Of a DNA stretch of 64,000 bases, positions 47,601 to 57,437 are shown piece by piece. The DNA lies in assembly GCA_947652115.1 (NCBI GenBank), contig OX393563.1, forward strand, positions 8,247,789 through 8,311,788. Direction: 5' to 3'. The notes under the pieces were generated by a model. That model saw nothing but the letters and a program-made list of their open reading frames with translations. It ran no database searches and was not told the origin of the DNA. This DNA comes from Blastomussa wellsi (Eukaryota; Cnidaria; Anthozoa; Scleractinia; Plerogyridae). The first letter of the stretch is position 1, and each line of letters opens with the position of its first letter. Both the position numbers and the translations under genes were made by a program.

Positions 47601-50600
47601 GATCTTTTGTTAATTTTGAGTAACTATTTTGCTTCCATGCATTGAAATAAATGTTGGTCTGTAAATACTAATTTGTTAGTTCTACTACTTACATTAATTT
47701 TGCAACATCATTATCTTTCACAGCTTTGTCACTTCAATCACATTTGGAAAACCTTTTGGGAAACACCAGGACTTGAAGGCAAGGTAAGCTGTAATTTACC
47801 TCTTGAGTCAAGGGCAGCTGTTGAAAGGCAAACCATTACAGTCTCACTGCAAACTTGCCCTCATTTTCTGTGAGCGATAGTCAACTCGGCTGCGTTTCGT
47901 TGACCATTGGCACAAAGAATACTCGGGCTCGTAGTCTAATTCCCTACCCCATCAAGGCAATTTCATGTGGAAGATCTTTTTCATGACCTGTGCTATGCCA
48001 GTCAGAAAGCCCTACCAAGGAAAGACAGTCAATTGAAAGCATGAGACAGGCCCAGGCTTCTGGACTGTGTAATTAAATTTAATATGAAGTTATCAACTAA
48101 ATTAAATTTCATCCTTAGCTTTCTGTGCTGTTCAAAGGTCCTGGGTGGACACCTGGAAAGCCTCGTTTGGGTGATCCTGCAGATCTTCCAGAGGTATAAA
48201 CTGGTATTTCTATTTTTTTACTATTATCGTTATTATTATTTACTTTTTTTTACTGTATACATGTATTTGTTCTGTAATGTACTTCATTATTTAAGTCTGT
48301 AAAATGTAAATATTAAATACCTCTTTCCTGACTTACTTACTTTCAATTAATAAACGGTGGCCACCTAACTAGTTTAGCTTTATAGTTATTTTTGGTGACC
48401 AGTTACTGTTTGTATTTTTAATTCATTTATTTTGTAATTAGTAATTAAGTTATTCTTGCAATACAAATAAACCTTGTTGTTGTATAAAGTTGCACACAAT
48501 ATAGGCGCAGTAGTAAATATAGAGCATGGATTGCAGGTAGCAAGAAAATGTGTGCAAAGAGAAACTACAGTTATCTCTTGTGTCAGTTGTCTTTACTCAT
48601 GCTTTCTGCATCTTGTTTTGCTTTGTACACTAAACAGATTTAGAGGCACTACAGTTATAAGAAGTTTAGATAGACTATTTATTTTGTGGAGGCTCGAATA
48701 AAATTAATAAATGGTTTAAACTTTCTTATTTTTGGAATTCAGCTACACCAATAATATTAAGGAAATAACAATTTTTATTAAGGCAATATACGGCAGTCAT
48801 GTCCAATACACCCGCACTGTATCGATCCGTTGAAGTCATCTTCAGTTCATTCGATTCGTACGGATCGTTTAAATGTTCTACGCTCCGTAGTAAGGTTGAC
48901 GGTTCGTATATTCTATATTACATCTCAACGATCTGTAAATTTCAAACGGATCGTCGTCCCTTCTTACGGAACGAAAAGGGCAATCAACGGTCTGTACGTT
49001 TTGCACGGAGCGAATAGCTTTCATTCGGTCCGAAGTGCATCCCATTAAATGAGAAGTCATGTGTGTGTGTGTTAATGGATTGTTCAATTTGTTCGATTCG
49101 CAATTCTTGCATCTCAACAGTGTGTAGTCGTGCGGCTCGTAATTCTTGCTTGGAAGGGAATACTGTATACATGTTTATTCCTCGTTCTAAATGTGGAAAA
49201 TACCAAACATGCTTTCTAGCTGTGTTGAAGAACCCGAAATGCACGAGTGCAGTTCGTAATTCCTGCTTGGAAGGGAATACTGTAGACATGTACATTCTTA
49301 GTTATTCTAAATGTGGAAAATACCAGCCATGAATACAGTATAGATGTATATTCCTCGTTCTAAATGTGGAAAATATCAGGCATGCTTTCAAGCCGCGTTG
49401 AAGAAGCCGAAACGCAACGACTTCAGTCACTCTAACATGTACTCTAAGTGCGTGTTCGCGTGCGTTTCGTAATTCTTGCTTGAAAGGGCAAGCCGGCAAA
49501 TACTGTATACATGTATATTCCTCGTTCTAAATGTGGGAAATACCAGACATGCTTTCTAGCTGTGTTGAAGAACCCGAAACACAATATACGATCCATCATC
49601 TCTACTATACGGAGCGTAGGACATTTAACGATCCGTACAGATCGAACGGATCGTCAAGCCGTCTGCCCCACACACTCAAGATCATCAGAAGGGTGATTTT
49701 TTCTAAGTCCCCTTAATGAGATGCAATACACGATCCGTAAACTCTACAGAGTGTAGGACATTTAACGATCTGTACGGATCTAACGGATCGTCGAGCCGTC
49801 TTCCCCACGATCCGTAATCTCTACTCTATGGAGCGTAGGACATTTAACGATGCATAAGGATCGAACGGATCGTCTGCCCCACACACTCAAGATCATCAGA
49901 AGGGGGATTTTTTCTAAGTCCCTTAATGAGATGCAATATACGATCCGTAATCTCTACTCTACGGAGCGTAGGACAGTTAACGGTCCGTACGGATCGAACC
50001 GACTGAATATGATTTTAACGGATCGATACAGTGCGGGTGTGTTCTCTGGCTTAAAATTTATTTTAAAACTAGCGTTCAACTGCCACACTACATTCTTCAA
50101 TGGGCAAAAGTGAAAGAGGCGCTAAAAGCATAAATTATACACACGCTTTTTAGCCTCTTTCGCTTTTTACCCATTGAAGACTGTAGCATTGACAGTCGAA
50201 AGCTTGTTTTTTAATATACTTTAAGCCAGAGAACATTTTACTTCTTATCAAAAATATTTTACTGTGAAATAAATATTGACAATCTAAACGTCAATACATG
50301 TTTACAATTATAATAATTACTTCTTTCCTTTTTGCTATAGATTGAGTATCCCATTCAGAAATACGACAGCTCCTTATCGTACTGGGGGAACCTGTACATT
50401 CTTGTGCATTTTGTTGTTGCTGTTGTTGCATATCAGATCCTGATTGCAAGAAGGATGGTAGGTTGTAGTCAAACAACAACAACAACAACAACATTTTTAT
50501 TACGTTCTTAGTGAAGTTTCAATCGCCTGGCTCCGCAGGTAGCAGCGCTAATTGAGTCAGACCAGGAAAATCAGAGAAAAAAGAAAATACACTCTAAAGA

Positions 50601-53094
50601 TTTACACACTCAAAAATGAAAATAAACAAAAATTATATGTTAATTACACTCAAAAACAGTATGGCAGTCTCAGATTTTGCTGGATGTCACTTCTCCTTCC
50701 TCTGGCTAGGTGCTTATCCTTATCTGCCTAGTCCCAGGATTTCTGCAGGGGGAGGGATCTTCAAGTTAAAGGGGCAAATGGAATCTTGATGAAAATACCT
50801 CTCTCATAATTATCCTGAGTACATTTTTAGTTAAACTGTTTTTGCAGTTTTGGTTTACTTTTATTCTTCAGGTACTGTCCCAAGTTCATGTCCTTGGGGT
50901 CATTTCATATTTCATTTTTACTGTTTCATGTGTTGGAGTCCTCTTTGACAACAAGTACGTACTACAAAGCAGATTTTGTCAAATCAAAATGAAGTGCAAC
51001 ATGGTTACCGGTAATCAAGTTATTAATGCCACGTTACAAGATTACCCTCAATGTCCGAGCCAATTGCTCATGTAAGACGCAATGCAGTAATGAAAAGATA
51101 AATAAAACTCTTTATACAGCATGCTTTAAGTATAGCCTTTTTAAAATGTCTGACTTTTCGCTCCCAGCATTTAACTCCGGCTGCTAGGAGTAGTGTACTC
51201 CCCCTGGATGGGATGCTAGTCCATTGCAGGGTTACTGCCAACATTCTGTCAGACAGCCCCAACACTTCAGACATGAAAACTATAACATGACTTTGTTATC
51301 TTCACATGTATGGTTGTTTAATAAATCGCACCTGTCACAGTGAAAGTTAAAACTTTTGGAATTTCATTGGTGTTTATATAATAGAATATTGCATGGTCGC
51401 TTGGAGATATGAAATTTCTCTTCTTGCATGTTGAAAAATTTTTCACTTGTTCACTGCCCTCACTCATGAAATATCTTCCAACACCCAAAGATAAATTTTG
51501 TATCTCCGCATGACCATGTAACATCCTCTATATCGTATAAACAATATAAGTGCATTATTGTTATAATCGTAAAAAATTAAAAAGGAACATTATTTCAATA
51601 TTTTATAAACTAACTTGAAAATTGCTGCTAGCTATACCATTGCTAAAATTAATATTCTCCACTTTAACCTTCTCTTTCTAGGTGGTATGCCCCATACATG
51701 GAGTTATTCCGTTGTCTCCTGTTTCTCATTGTTGACCTTGTGCTATCATCTCAAAATTTGGATACTGGAGGTAAATAACAAACAGTTTCCCCTGAGGGGG
51801 GGGGGGGGTGGTGCATGAGCTTGGGAGAATTAGGGGGGTGTGAAAGGGACAGTAGGTGGGAGAGCAGGATGCGTAGTAGGATTCCCAAGGCGGTGGGAAA
51901 TGGGAAAATTTTTCCATCGTTGCACAGTAATTTGTATTAGAAACTCAGCTGTGTTCTATTGAAAATCCTTGAATCTGATTGGTTCTCCAGCTGTTTAATA
52001 TTGGCCGATAGAAAACAATCATGCATGTGTTGCTCTTTGAAGGCAAGATTTTGATTTTGGCTTAAAAATACGTAACAGTAGCTTTTCGAATAATAGTAGC
52101 TGTTTAGTTGTATAAATCTGTATTGAGGTATTTATTAAATAAGTATATTTTTGGGCTAGGAAATTTTGATACCAGGTACTTTTTGGGTCTAAAATTTGTT
52201 GCTCATGTATTTTTTGGGTTTGCAACATGAAGCTCCATCGCCCCCCCCCCCCCCCCCCCCCAATGTCTTACATAATGCAAGTACCTCCCTGGGCTACTTG
52301 CCCTTGTTTTCTATGAGCAACAATCAACTCAGCTATTCTCTCATATAAAACTCTGGCTCGTAGTCTAATTGTGTGGTTCCAGAAAATATCCATACTTTCC
52401 CCTACAGAGGACACTGGAAATTCCGAGAAGGAGGGGTAGGAAATTTAAATAAGGCAGGAAGATGATTGGAAACCCAAAGCAGGAGAAAAACTTCGTGCAG
52501 AACAGGAATTTGACAATGCAATGAAAATATTTGCTGTGAAGGTGATAAGAAAAGCGAAACTATCAGCCACTTGCCTCATGAGCACTCAGAAGATTTTGGT
52601 TATTTGAATAACATGCTTTCATTTTGTTACATGCTTATTCAGTGGCATCTTAAAAGTTTTATGAATATTAATTAGGCCTTTAAGAAGTCCAGCCACAGAT
52701 GTTGCCGTAGATACGCCACACCTCTGATTTTTGACTAAAATTTTTAGGTAAAAGGTTTGGCTTAACACAAGTTATTATGGTAATCAGTATTTTGGGTGAA
52801 TTGTCTTAAATGTAAAATTTTATTTAAAATGGGTGTTTGCTTTCACCATTTTCACAATGCAACCTAATTGATGGCAGGTCACAGATAACAGGCCACAAAT
52901 CACCCAACTTGTTACCTGCAAAATAACCTGCTACCTAAACGGCCTTTTGATGTAATGTTGTTTCTATTTGTTTTTTGACAATTTCAGTACTTCCTACTCG
53001 CTATATTGGTGTAATCAGAGGGATTTTCATCGGATCTGCATTTTTCTGGATAGCCGGTTCCTTGGTGTCTAAGAATAAAGCTAAAACAGAGTGA
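41657..53094 (+). CDS. AGMO: Alkylglycerol monooxygenase (15 exons, initiator exon not found)
   Basis: Exons: 41657-41770, 42104-42231, 43245-43396, 44630-44733, 45389-45484, 45930-45996, 46240-46272, 46707-46739, 47009-47091, 47724-47783, 48119-48193, 50341-50457, 50872-50954, 51682-51770 and 52988-53094. Phases join to 446 codons plus stop, matching the usual family length of about 445. The protein is a multi-pass ER membrane enzyme of the fatty-acid hydroxylase superfamily that cleaves alkylglycerol ether bonds using tetrahydrobiopterin and O2. All three iron-binding histidine boxes are present: HRAAH (43381-43395), HQAHH (about 44653-44667) and HHRVHH (about 45978-45995). Marker motifs are [19 protein letters not shown] and ALRQSV. 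The C-terminus has four hydrophobic helices. An initiating Met is missing from the first exon; a tiny candidate is ATGGACAAA at 41071 followed by GTACGT, but that lies inside a repeat. The introns carry many inverted-repeat elements and none interrupts an exon. Confidence 0.93.
42291..42516. mobile_element. MITE of the TTACAG...ACCGTGAACAC family, copy 1
   Basis: Termini are TTACAGCC and GGCTGTAA, with TAAAACCGTGAACACC and its near complement just inside. A second family member lies at 54762-54977. Confidence 0.8.
42552..42780. mobile_element. Foldback element in an AGMO intron
   Basis: ACGTGCTTTAGTGTGGCC and its near complement form the outer arms. CGCAAATTTGTTTGAG pairs with CTCGAACAAATTTGCA inside. 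The whole folds as one imperfect ~100-bp hairpin. Confidence 0.85.
43485..44136 (+). mobile_element. ~650-bp TIR element, better-preserved copy
   Basis: Ends TTTAAGGTCATTCCCCTG and its complement in inverted orientation, about 650 bp apart. The interior matches 18601-19251 on the opposite strand. It lies between AGMO exons 3 and 4. Confidence 0.85.
44310..44475 (-). mobile_element. tRNA-Thr-like SINE, inverted relative to the 5-kb array
   Basis: On the minus strand it reads GAACCTAGTAAATGGCC, then TTGCTCAGTTGGTTAGAGC, a CCAGTAA loop and GGGTTCGAATGC, then TTTTTCTTTGTCCCATG, the same order as the units at 4942-5795. A tail-like TTTCATCTTTATCATTTATT at 44537-44558 is in the opposite orientation, so the copy is rearranged. 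Confidence 0.75.
44971..45148. mobile_element. MITE with TAGGCGTACGGGC termini
   Basis: GTAGGCGTATGGGC and GCCCGTACGCCTAT form inverted ends. The interior has repeated TTGCCCAAA and a C homopolymer at 45110-45128. Related GTGCCCGTACGC ends occur near 17700 and 43160. Confidence 0.75.
45187..45347. mobile_element. Small TIR element
   Basis: TATTGGCCTTAATCGCACGG and GGCGGCCAT at the left are mirrored by ATGGCCGCC, ATGCGAATAATGCCCAATA at the right. It lies in the AGMO intron before the exon at 45389. Confidence 0.75.
45640..45850. repeat. CAGT/CAGC tetranucleotide-rich repeat
   Basis: Runs of CAGTCAGTCAGCC, including a 35-bp direct duplication carrying CATGATCAATCCTTTGGT. Confidence 0.85.
48805..50042. 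mobile_element. 1.24-kb element with CGATCCGT-tiled termini and internal tandem repeats
   Basis: The left end ACACCCGCACTGTATCGATC and the right end are reverse complements, and similarity continues for about 100 bp with variants of ACGGATCGTT and CTACGCTCCGTAG. The right part repeats a ~130-bp block (CACACACTCAAGATCATCAG, then GAGATGCAATATACGATCCG). The centre (49135-49580) has about four partial copies of a unit with CCTCGTTCTAAATGTGGAAA. It lies in the AGMO intron 48194-50340. Confidence 0.88.
50041..50234. mobile_element. Foldback element abutting the preceding element
   Basis: GTTCTCTGGCTTAAA and its complement (…TTTAAGCCAGAGAAC) are the ends. Inside, CTTCAATGGGCAAAAGTGAA pairs with TTCGCTTTTTACCCATTGAA. 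Its left end begins exactly where the element at 48805-50042 ends. Confidence 0.85.
51374..51533. mobile_element. Small inverted-repeat element
   Basis: GCATGGTCGCTTGGAGATA and TATCTCCGCATGACCATG form inverted arms about 90 bp apart, with ATAGAATATTGC-like outer sequence partly mirrored. Confidence 0.6.
52090..52262. repeat. Fragment of the 60241-60872 element family
   Basis: TTGGGTCTAAAATTTG, TTTTTTGGGTTTGCAA and CATGAAGCTC match the right part of 60241-60872, followed by a 20-base C homopolymer. Confidence 0.65.
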
Positions 53095-56000
53095 ACACAG
53101 ATGACACTGTTTCACCAGCTTGCCATCGCAGTTGTTCTCGCTTAATTCCAGACCATTACTCAGAATCTCTTACATGTAAACATAGAAAACAGAGGGGAAT
53201 GGTTGACACCTAGCAGGCATCAAAGGAGCACACAGTGGCGAAGATTTATGTTGGAAGGTCCATGCCTGCATGTGCAAATCTTTTGTTTTGCACTCGTACA
53301 CTATGCACAAATTATTTAATCACAATGTTTCTATTGGTTAGTTACATGAACACATGTAATCCCTTTTTGTATTTTTCCAGGTTTTGTGCACATGTTAATG
53401 CATGGTCAACCTCCAAAATAGCAAACCAAAATTCTATTAACTATAAAAATATTTTATTTATGTAAATATGCTAAACACTTTCAGTGGTACTCTGGTAGTT
53501 TTCTGGCTGGCACATTAACAACAATGGGTAACATCACTGTTTCTTCTCTATATGTTAACTGTTGTTGGTGGCTGTGTTGAGTTACCATGAAATACTTGCC
53601 CTACCTTCCCATCCACCAAATCACAGGAAGAACATTAGCAAAATGTTTGTGATCTTTATGTGGTTTGGTGTGCAGTTGTGAAGGTTACGAGAAACTGCCA
53701 TATTTTTAGCACTACAATTTTAGAAGCAAATATGAGGTCATAGCATCTCAGTAGTCAGGGTTGCCACTTATCAGAAACTAAAAAGTTCCCTGACCTTTGA
53801 ACAATTTTCCCTGAACTTAGATAAAATAAATAAAATTAAAGAAACAACAGAAATCACTGGCCAAAACTACTGCATCTACACATGCTACTCAAACAGTATC
53901 AAAATCAATCGTGTTACACCATGTTTTACTGAAAGGAAATAAAATTCCTTGACTTTTAACTGAACATCTAACATTTTCCCTGACTTTTTTACAAACTTCC
54001 CTGACCTTGAAAAATTGTTGTTTTGCCCTGACCGTCGGGGTTTCATGCTTCTATCAAAACTCAGTCAGGGACTAACAACTGCTCAAGAGGTTTCCAACTT
54101 ATTTTATCCAATCCAAAACATGCGCGAGAGCTCGTGGATGCACTGAAAGTAATCGTGCAAGCAAATACATCATGTTGCTTAGCAAAAAATGTTGCGTAGC
54201 AATTTCAGGGACAAACACCTTGCGCTCAGTCCCATCTCGGAGGCAGGATTTTGTCTTCAACCAACACTTCTTACTCTGACTGAACTATCAAAATTTAATA
54301 TATTAAACATAATTTTATTAGAAGATGAAAAGGGCAAGGAAGAAATAAAAAGACAACAAAAATGCTCTCCGTGTGGTGCATTACTTGTAGCTAATCTTAA
54401 TGGTCAGTATAACACTATCCAAAAAGATTCCAAATAATTTTGACAAGTGTCTTTAGTGACTAATTGAGAATCTAGGCAAACCACTCTGTCCTTACCTGAC
54501 AGTGAGTGTATATCTTCAACTAGAGAAACCTTTTCAAGAAAAAATACACTGAATACATCAAGATGATCGCAAGATTCAGTAAAATATTATTCACTTTTAA
54601 CCAGGTATTGCCCTTGTCACTGTTGTCATTGCTTAATAAGCTCCCTAGTGTCTAACACAACATTCTTAATGTTTCATTTCTTCAGATCTCTTACTTGTTT
54701 CAGTTTTCCATTTACTCAATTACTATAAGTTACAAATTCTTGTTTATATAATTGTAAACAATTACAGTGCAGAAACTGAAACCGTGAACACTTGACATTT
54801 ATTTTTACATTTTTTATGATTATCCAATGAGAGCTCTTGATATTGATCAACAGATTAGTGTTTTCAGCACCTGAGAAAGATAATTCTTCTGTTTATATGA
54901 ATGGCTGACATTGGATAATGGTAAAAAAAAGGTTTAAAAAAGGCCAAGTGTTCATGGTTCCAGTGTCTTCACTGTAACTCAAATTTAAGATTGTGATCTT
55001 ACTTTTATTTCTGATCCCAGCTAAAAATAAAGGTTCTCATTGCTGCGCTATTTAAAATAATAATTATGCAGACAAAAGGAAGTCTAAAATGAATTACAAG
55101 GCAACAATTTCAGTTTTTAAAAACTTCAGTTTTAAGCCTAGTGAAAAATAAACAGAGAGATGTGCAAGAGTAACTAACATTATTTTACAAGACATAGTGA
55201 GGCCAACTTTTGGCAACAGGAAGTGTGCTCACAAAAAGCCAACTTGTTTTCCATTTTCTAAGGATTCTCATGCTTCTATTACAACACAGCTTTACAGGCA
55301 AATTTGAAATGCCTAGAATACTAGTATCATATGTTCCTTTGGTCAAAGAAGCAAACCTCACCAACACATCACGATACAGCATGGCAGGTAAAGGTGGTAA
55401 ACGCCGTCTTTTCCAAACCTTTACCCTACAATCAAAAGTGACATTGGCTGCCTTTGACTTAGTCAAAGATAATGCGCTTTTAACGTTCAAAGGTATGTCA
55501 AAGCTAAGCGAAATGTGTCCTTGGCTTTTGCAAAGGTGACTTTGATGCGCGTCAAATCTGTCATAACTTTGACGTGCTTCAAATCTCAGGTAAAGGCGAT
55601 GTCAAAGGACATTTTTCCCATGTGTCAAAGATAGTAATTTGTCGCACTTTTGACTTGAATCAAAGCATTGAAGTGATGAATAGACACATTTCATAAATGG
55701 TTGGCCATTCTAAATACTTTTGTATCCAATTAAATTAGCCTTTCTCACCTTGTTTTTGAATTGGTAGATCAAAAGAATTTGTACTTTCAAATGAGGTTAG
55801 AAAGGCTAATTTAAATGCTCGCAAAATAATTTAAAATTGGCAGGCATTTATGAAATAGGTCTGTGGTCCTTGAAAACAAGTCTGCAAATTTTAGGCCGGT
55901 CTTAAATTCAAATTGGATCCTTCCAGGGTGGCTCATTTCCTGAGCGACCCTGGGTACGAGGGTACAAGTTATAATAAGTGTAGGACAAATTGGGGCACGT

Positions 56001-56166
56001 GCAATTTCTTTATCAAGAACTAAGAACTTTATTAAGAACTTGGGAACTCTCAACTGCCACTTGTGCTTCTCGATGCACTTCTCTTGTGTTCTTAAAAATT
56101 CCCACGTGCTTGCATAACTCAACAATGCAGCTGGTCGTGCTTTGTATTTCTTTAATGAAATATTAG
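53095..56166. other. Convergent gap between AGMO and the torsin cofactor gene
   Basis: 3' UTRs of both genes should lie here. 53750-54060 contains repeated CCCTGAC motifs (degenerate transposon-like), and 55430-55640 repeats of TTTGAC/GTCAAAG. An inverted repeat at 55732-55812 has arms AAATTAGCCTTTCT. Open frames here are short and repeat-derived. Confidence 0.55.
54762..54977. mobile_element. MITE of the TTACAG...ACCGTGAACAC family, copy 2
   Basis: Termini TTACAGTG and CACTGTAA, with AAACCGTGAACACTTG and CAAGTGTTCATGGTT in inverted orientation. Size and motif agree with the copy at 42291-42516. Confidence 0.85.
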
Positions 56167-57216
56167 TTAAGAACAATAATCCTTTAGCGAATCATTAGAT
56201 TCACCATTCATGAGAACCACCGTATCTGCGATGCGACTTAAAAGAGCAGCAACTGAATTTTTATCATCCTTGGACCAGACTTCATTTGAAAGGTATTTCT
56301 CTACAGTACCTTCTGCCTCCTCTGGGGATAGAGATAAATTGGGCTCAACTGGCATGTGCACAGTAAAGATAATGGCTACATGCTTGTGAGGTGCATTCTG
56401 ATCATCACAATAAGAGTAAAACAACTGGGGCGACGGAGGTGGGAGAAGCTCAAGATGATGAATAAGCGCCACTCTGTGACCAGCTGCAAATTTTTCTTTA
56501 AGAAATTCATCTATCTTTTTCTTGGATTTATCTCCAGAGTGGCTTTTTTCCTTGGTTCCATCAATTTTGGGCAAATTTCTTTTCTGCTTAGGATCCAACT
56601 TTTCAGCCAGTTTCATGGCCAGGCAATCCACCCACTCATGAGCTGGTGGGGGTGCGGCCAGCAACAACACCAGTGGTTGCGAAGGATTCTTGTTTCTCAG
56701 GTGTGCCAAGCCACGGTTCTTCAAGATCTTCCAGAATCTTTCAGTCTGATTGGTAAATGATGATTGCAATTTATCAACACCATTTCTAAAGATTTTAACC
56801 AAGTCAAAGTCACTCTTCATTTCAGGCTCATGAGCAGAAAGAAAGATAGCAACAAATATGCATGCAATTGCCAACACAAGAAGAATTCCCACTGAGCTGA
56901 ATATATTTCCTAAACCTGGTTTGAACTGAGTATCATCTTTAGACATCTCAGATTCATCACCGATGCTGAATTCCGTAGACTGTCCATCAATTTCTTTCTT
57001 CACAAAAGTTTTGTTGTGTGCTGGCGGCATAGGAGCTTCAAGTTTATTTTTTTTCGTGTTTGTTGGTGGCAGGACAGCTTCATTCTCGTCTCCTGTACTG
57101 TCCCCCGTACTGTCCTTTTCTGGGTCTTCCCCACTATTGCTCGTGTTGTGCGTCTGTTTATCTCCGGTTCCTTTCTCTGTTGGCCCTTCGCAACTATCAG
57201 AGATCGAAGTAGCCAT
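56167..57216 (-). CDS. TOR1AIP: Torsin-1A-interacting protein (LAP1/LULL1-type torsin activator), intronless
   Basis: A single open frame of 349 residues starts at an ATGGC in good context. Residues 1-105 are polar and acidic (Glu, Asp, Thr, Lys rich), as in nucleoplasmic or cytosolic N-termini of this family. A single membrane helix spans about 106-127 (SVGILLVLAIACIFVAIFL). Residues 128-349 form the lumenal domain, a degenerate AAA+-like fold that stimulates torsin ATPase. R328 in the motif LLSRIADTVVL, 21 residues from the end, lines up with the arginine finger of LAP1/LULL1. C198 and C348 sit where the vertebrate lumenal domain has a disulfide. YSYCDDQNAP matches the family's YKYCD-like strand. 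The N-terminus is short, closer to LULL1 than LAP1, so nuclear-envelope versus ER placement is open. It is divergently paired with a torsin gene. Confidence 0.88.
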   Translation of the reverse strand: MATSISDSCEGPTEKGTGDKQTHNTSNSGEDPEKDSTGDSTGDENEAVLPPTNTKKNKLEAPMPPAHNKTFVKKEIDGQSTEFSIGDESEMSKDDTQFKPGLGNIFSSVGILLVLAIACIFVAIFLSAHEPEMKSDFDLVKIFRNGVDKLQSSFTNQTERFWKILKNRGLAHLRNKNPSQPLVLLLAAPPPAHEWVDCLAMKLAEKLDPKQKRNLPKIDGTKEKSHSGDKSKKKIDEFLKEKFAAGHRVALIHHLELLPPPSPQLFYSYCDDQNAPHKHVAIIFTVHMPVEPNLSLSPEEAEGTVEKYLSNEVWSKDDKNSVAALLSRIADTVVLMNGESNDSLKDYCS

Positions 57217-57437
57217 TTAGTTGTTGAAATTTTGCTGCCTTCACGAATTCTCTTATTTAAGAAAATGTGTAAAACATAGATTCCTTGACAAAAAGCGCGC
57301 GTTTCCAAGAATATCGTCGCTTGGTAGCCGCTCCTATAATTTGCTGTTCTAACAAGGATTTTCATTGGTCGGTTGAACGAGCCTGACCAATAAGAAATGT
57401 TGTACGATATTTTCTTGGAATTGGGATAAGTTCCAAA
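57217..57437. promoter_or_regulatory. Shared bidirectional promoter of the torsin and torsin-activator genes
   Basis: 221 bp separate the two start codons. Facing CCAAT boxes occur: ATTGGTC at 57364-57370 and GACCAAT at 57385-57391. Outside them is an inverted repeat: TTCCAAGAATATCGT at 57303-57317 and ACGATATTTTCTTGGAA at 57404-57420. TATA-like TATAAT lies near 57333 and CTTAAATAAG (minus strand) near 57250. No canonical ER stress element (CCAAT-N9-CCACG) is present. Promoter function is inferred from position and symmetry. Confidence 0.7.

Noticed and set aside
57364..57400. ER stress response element in the torsin promoter
   Set aside because: CCAAT boxes are present, but the CCACG half at a distance of nine bases is absent on both strands.
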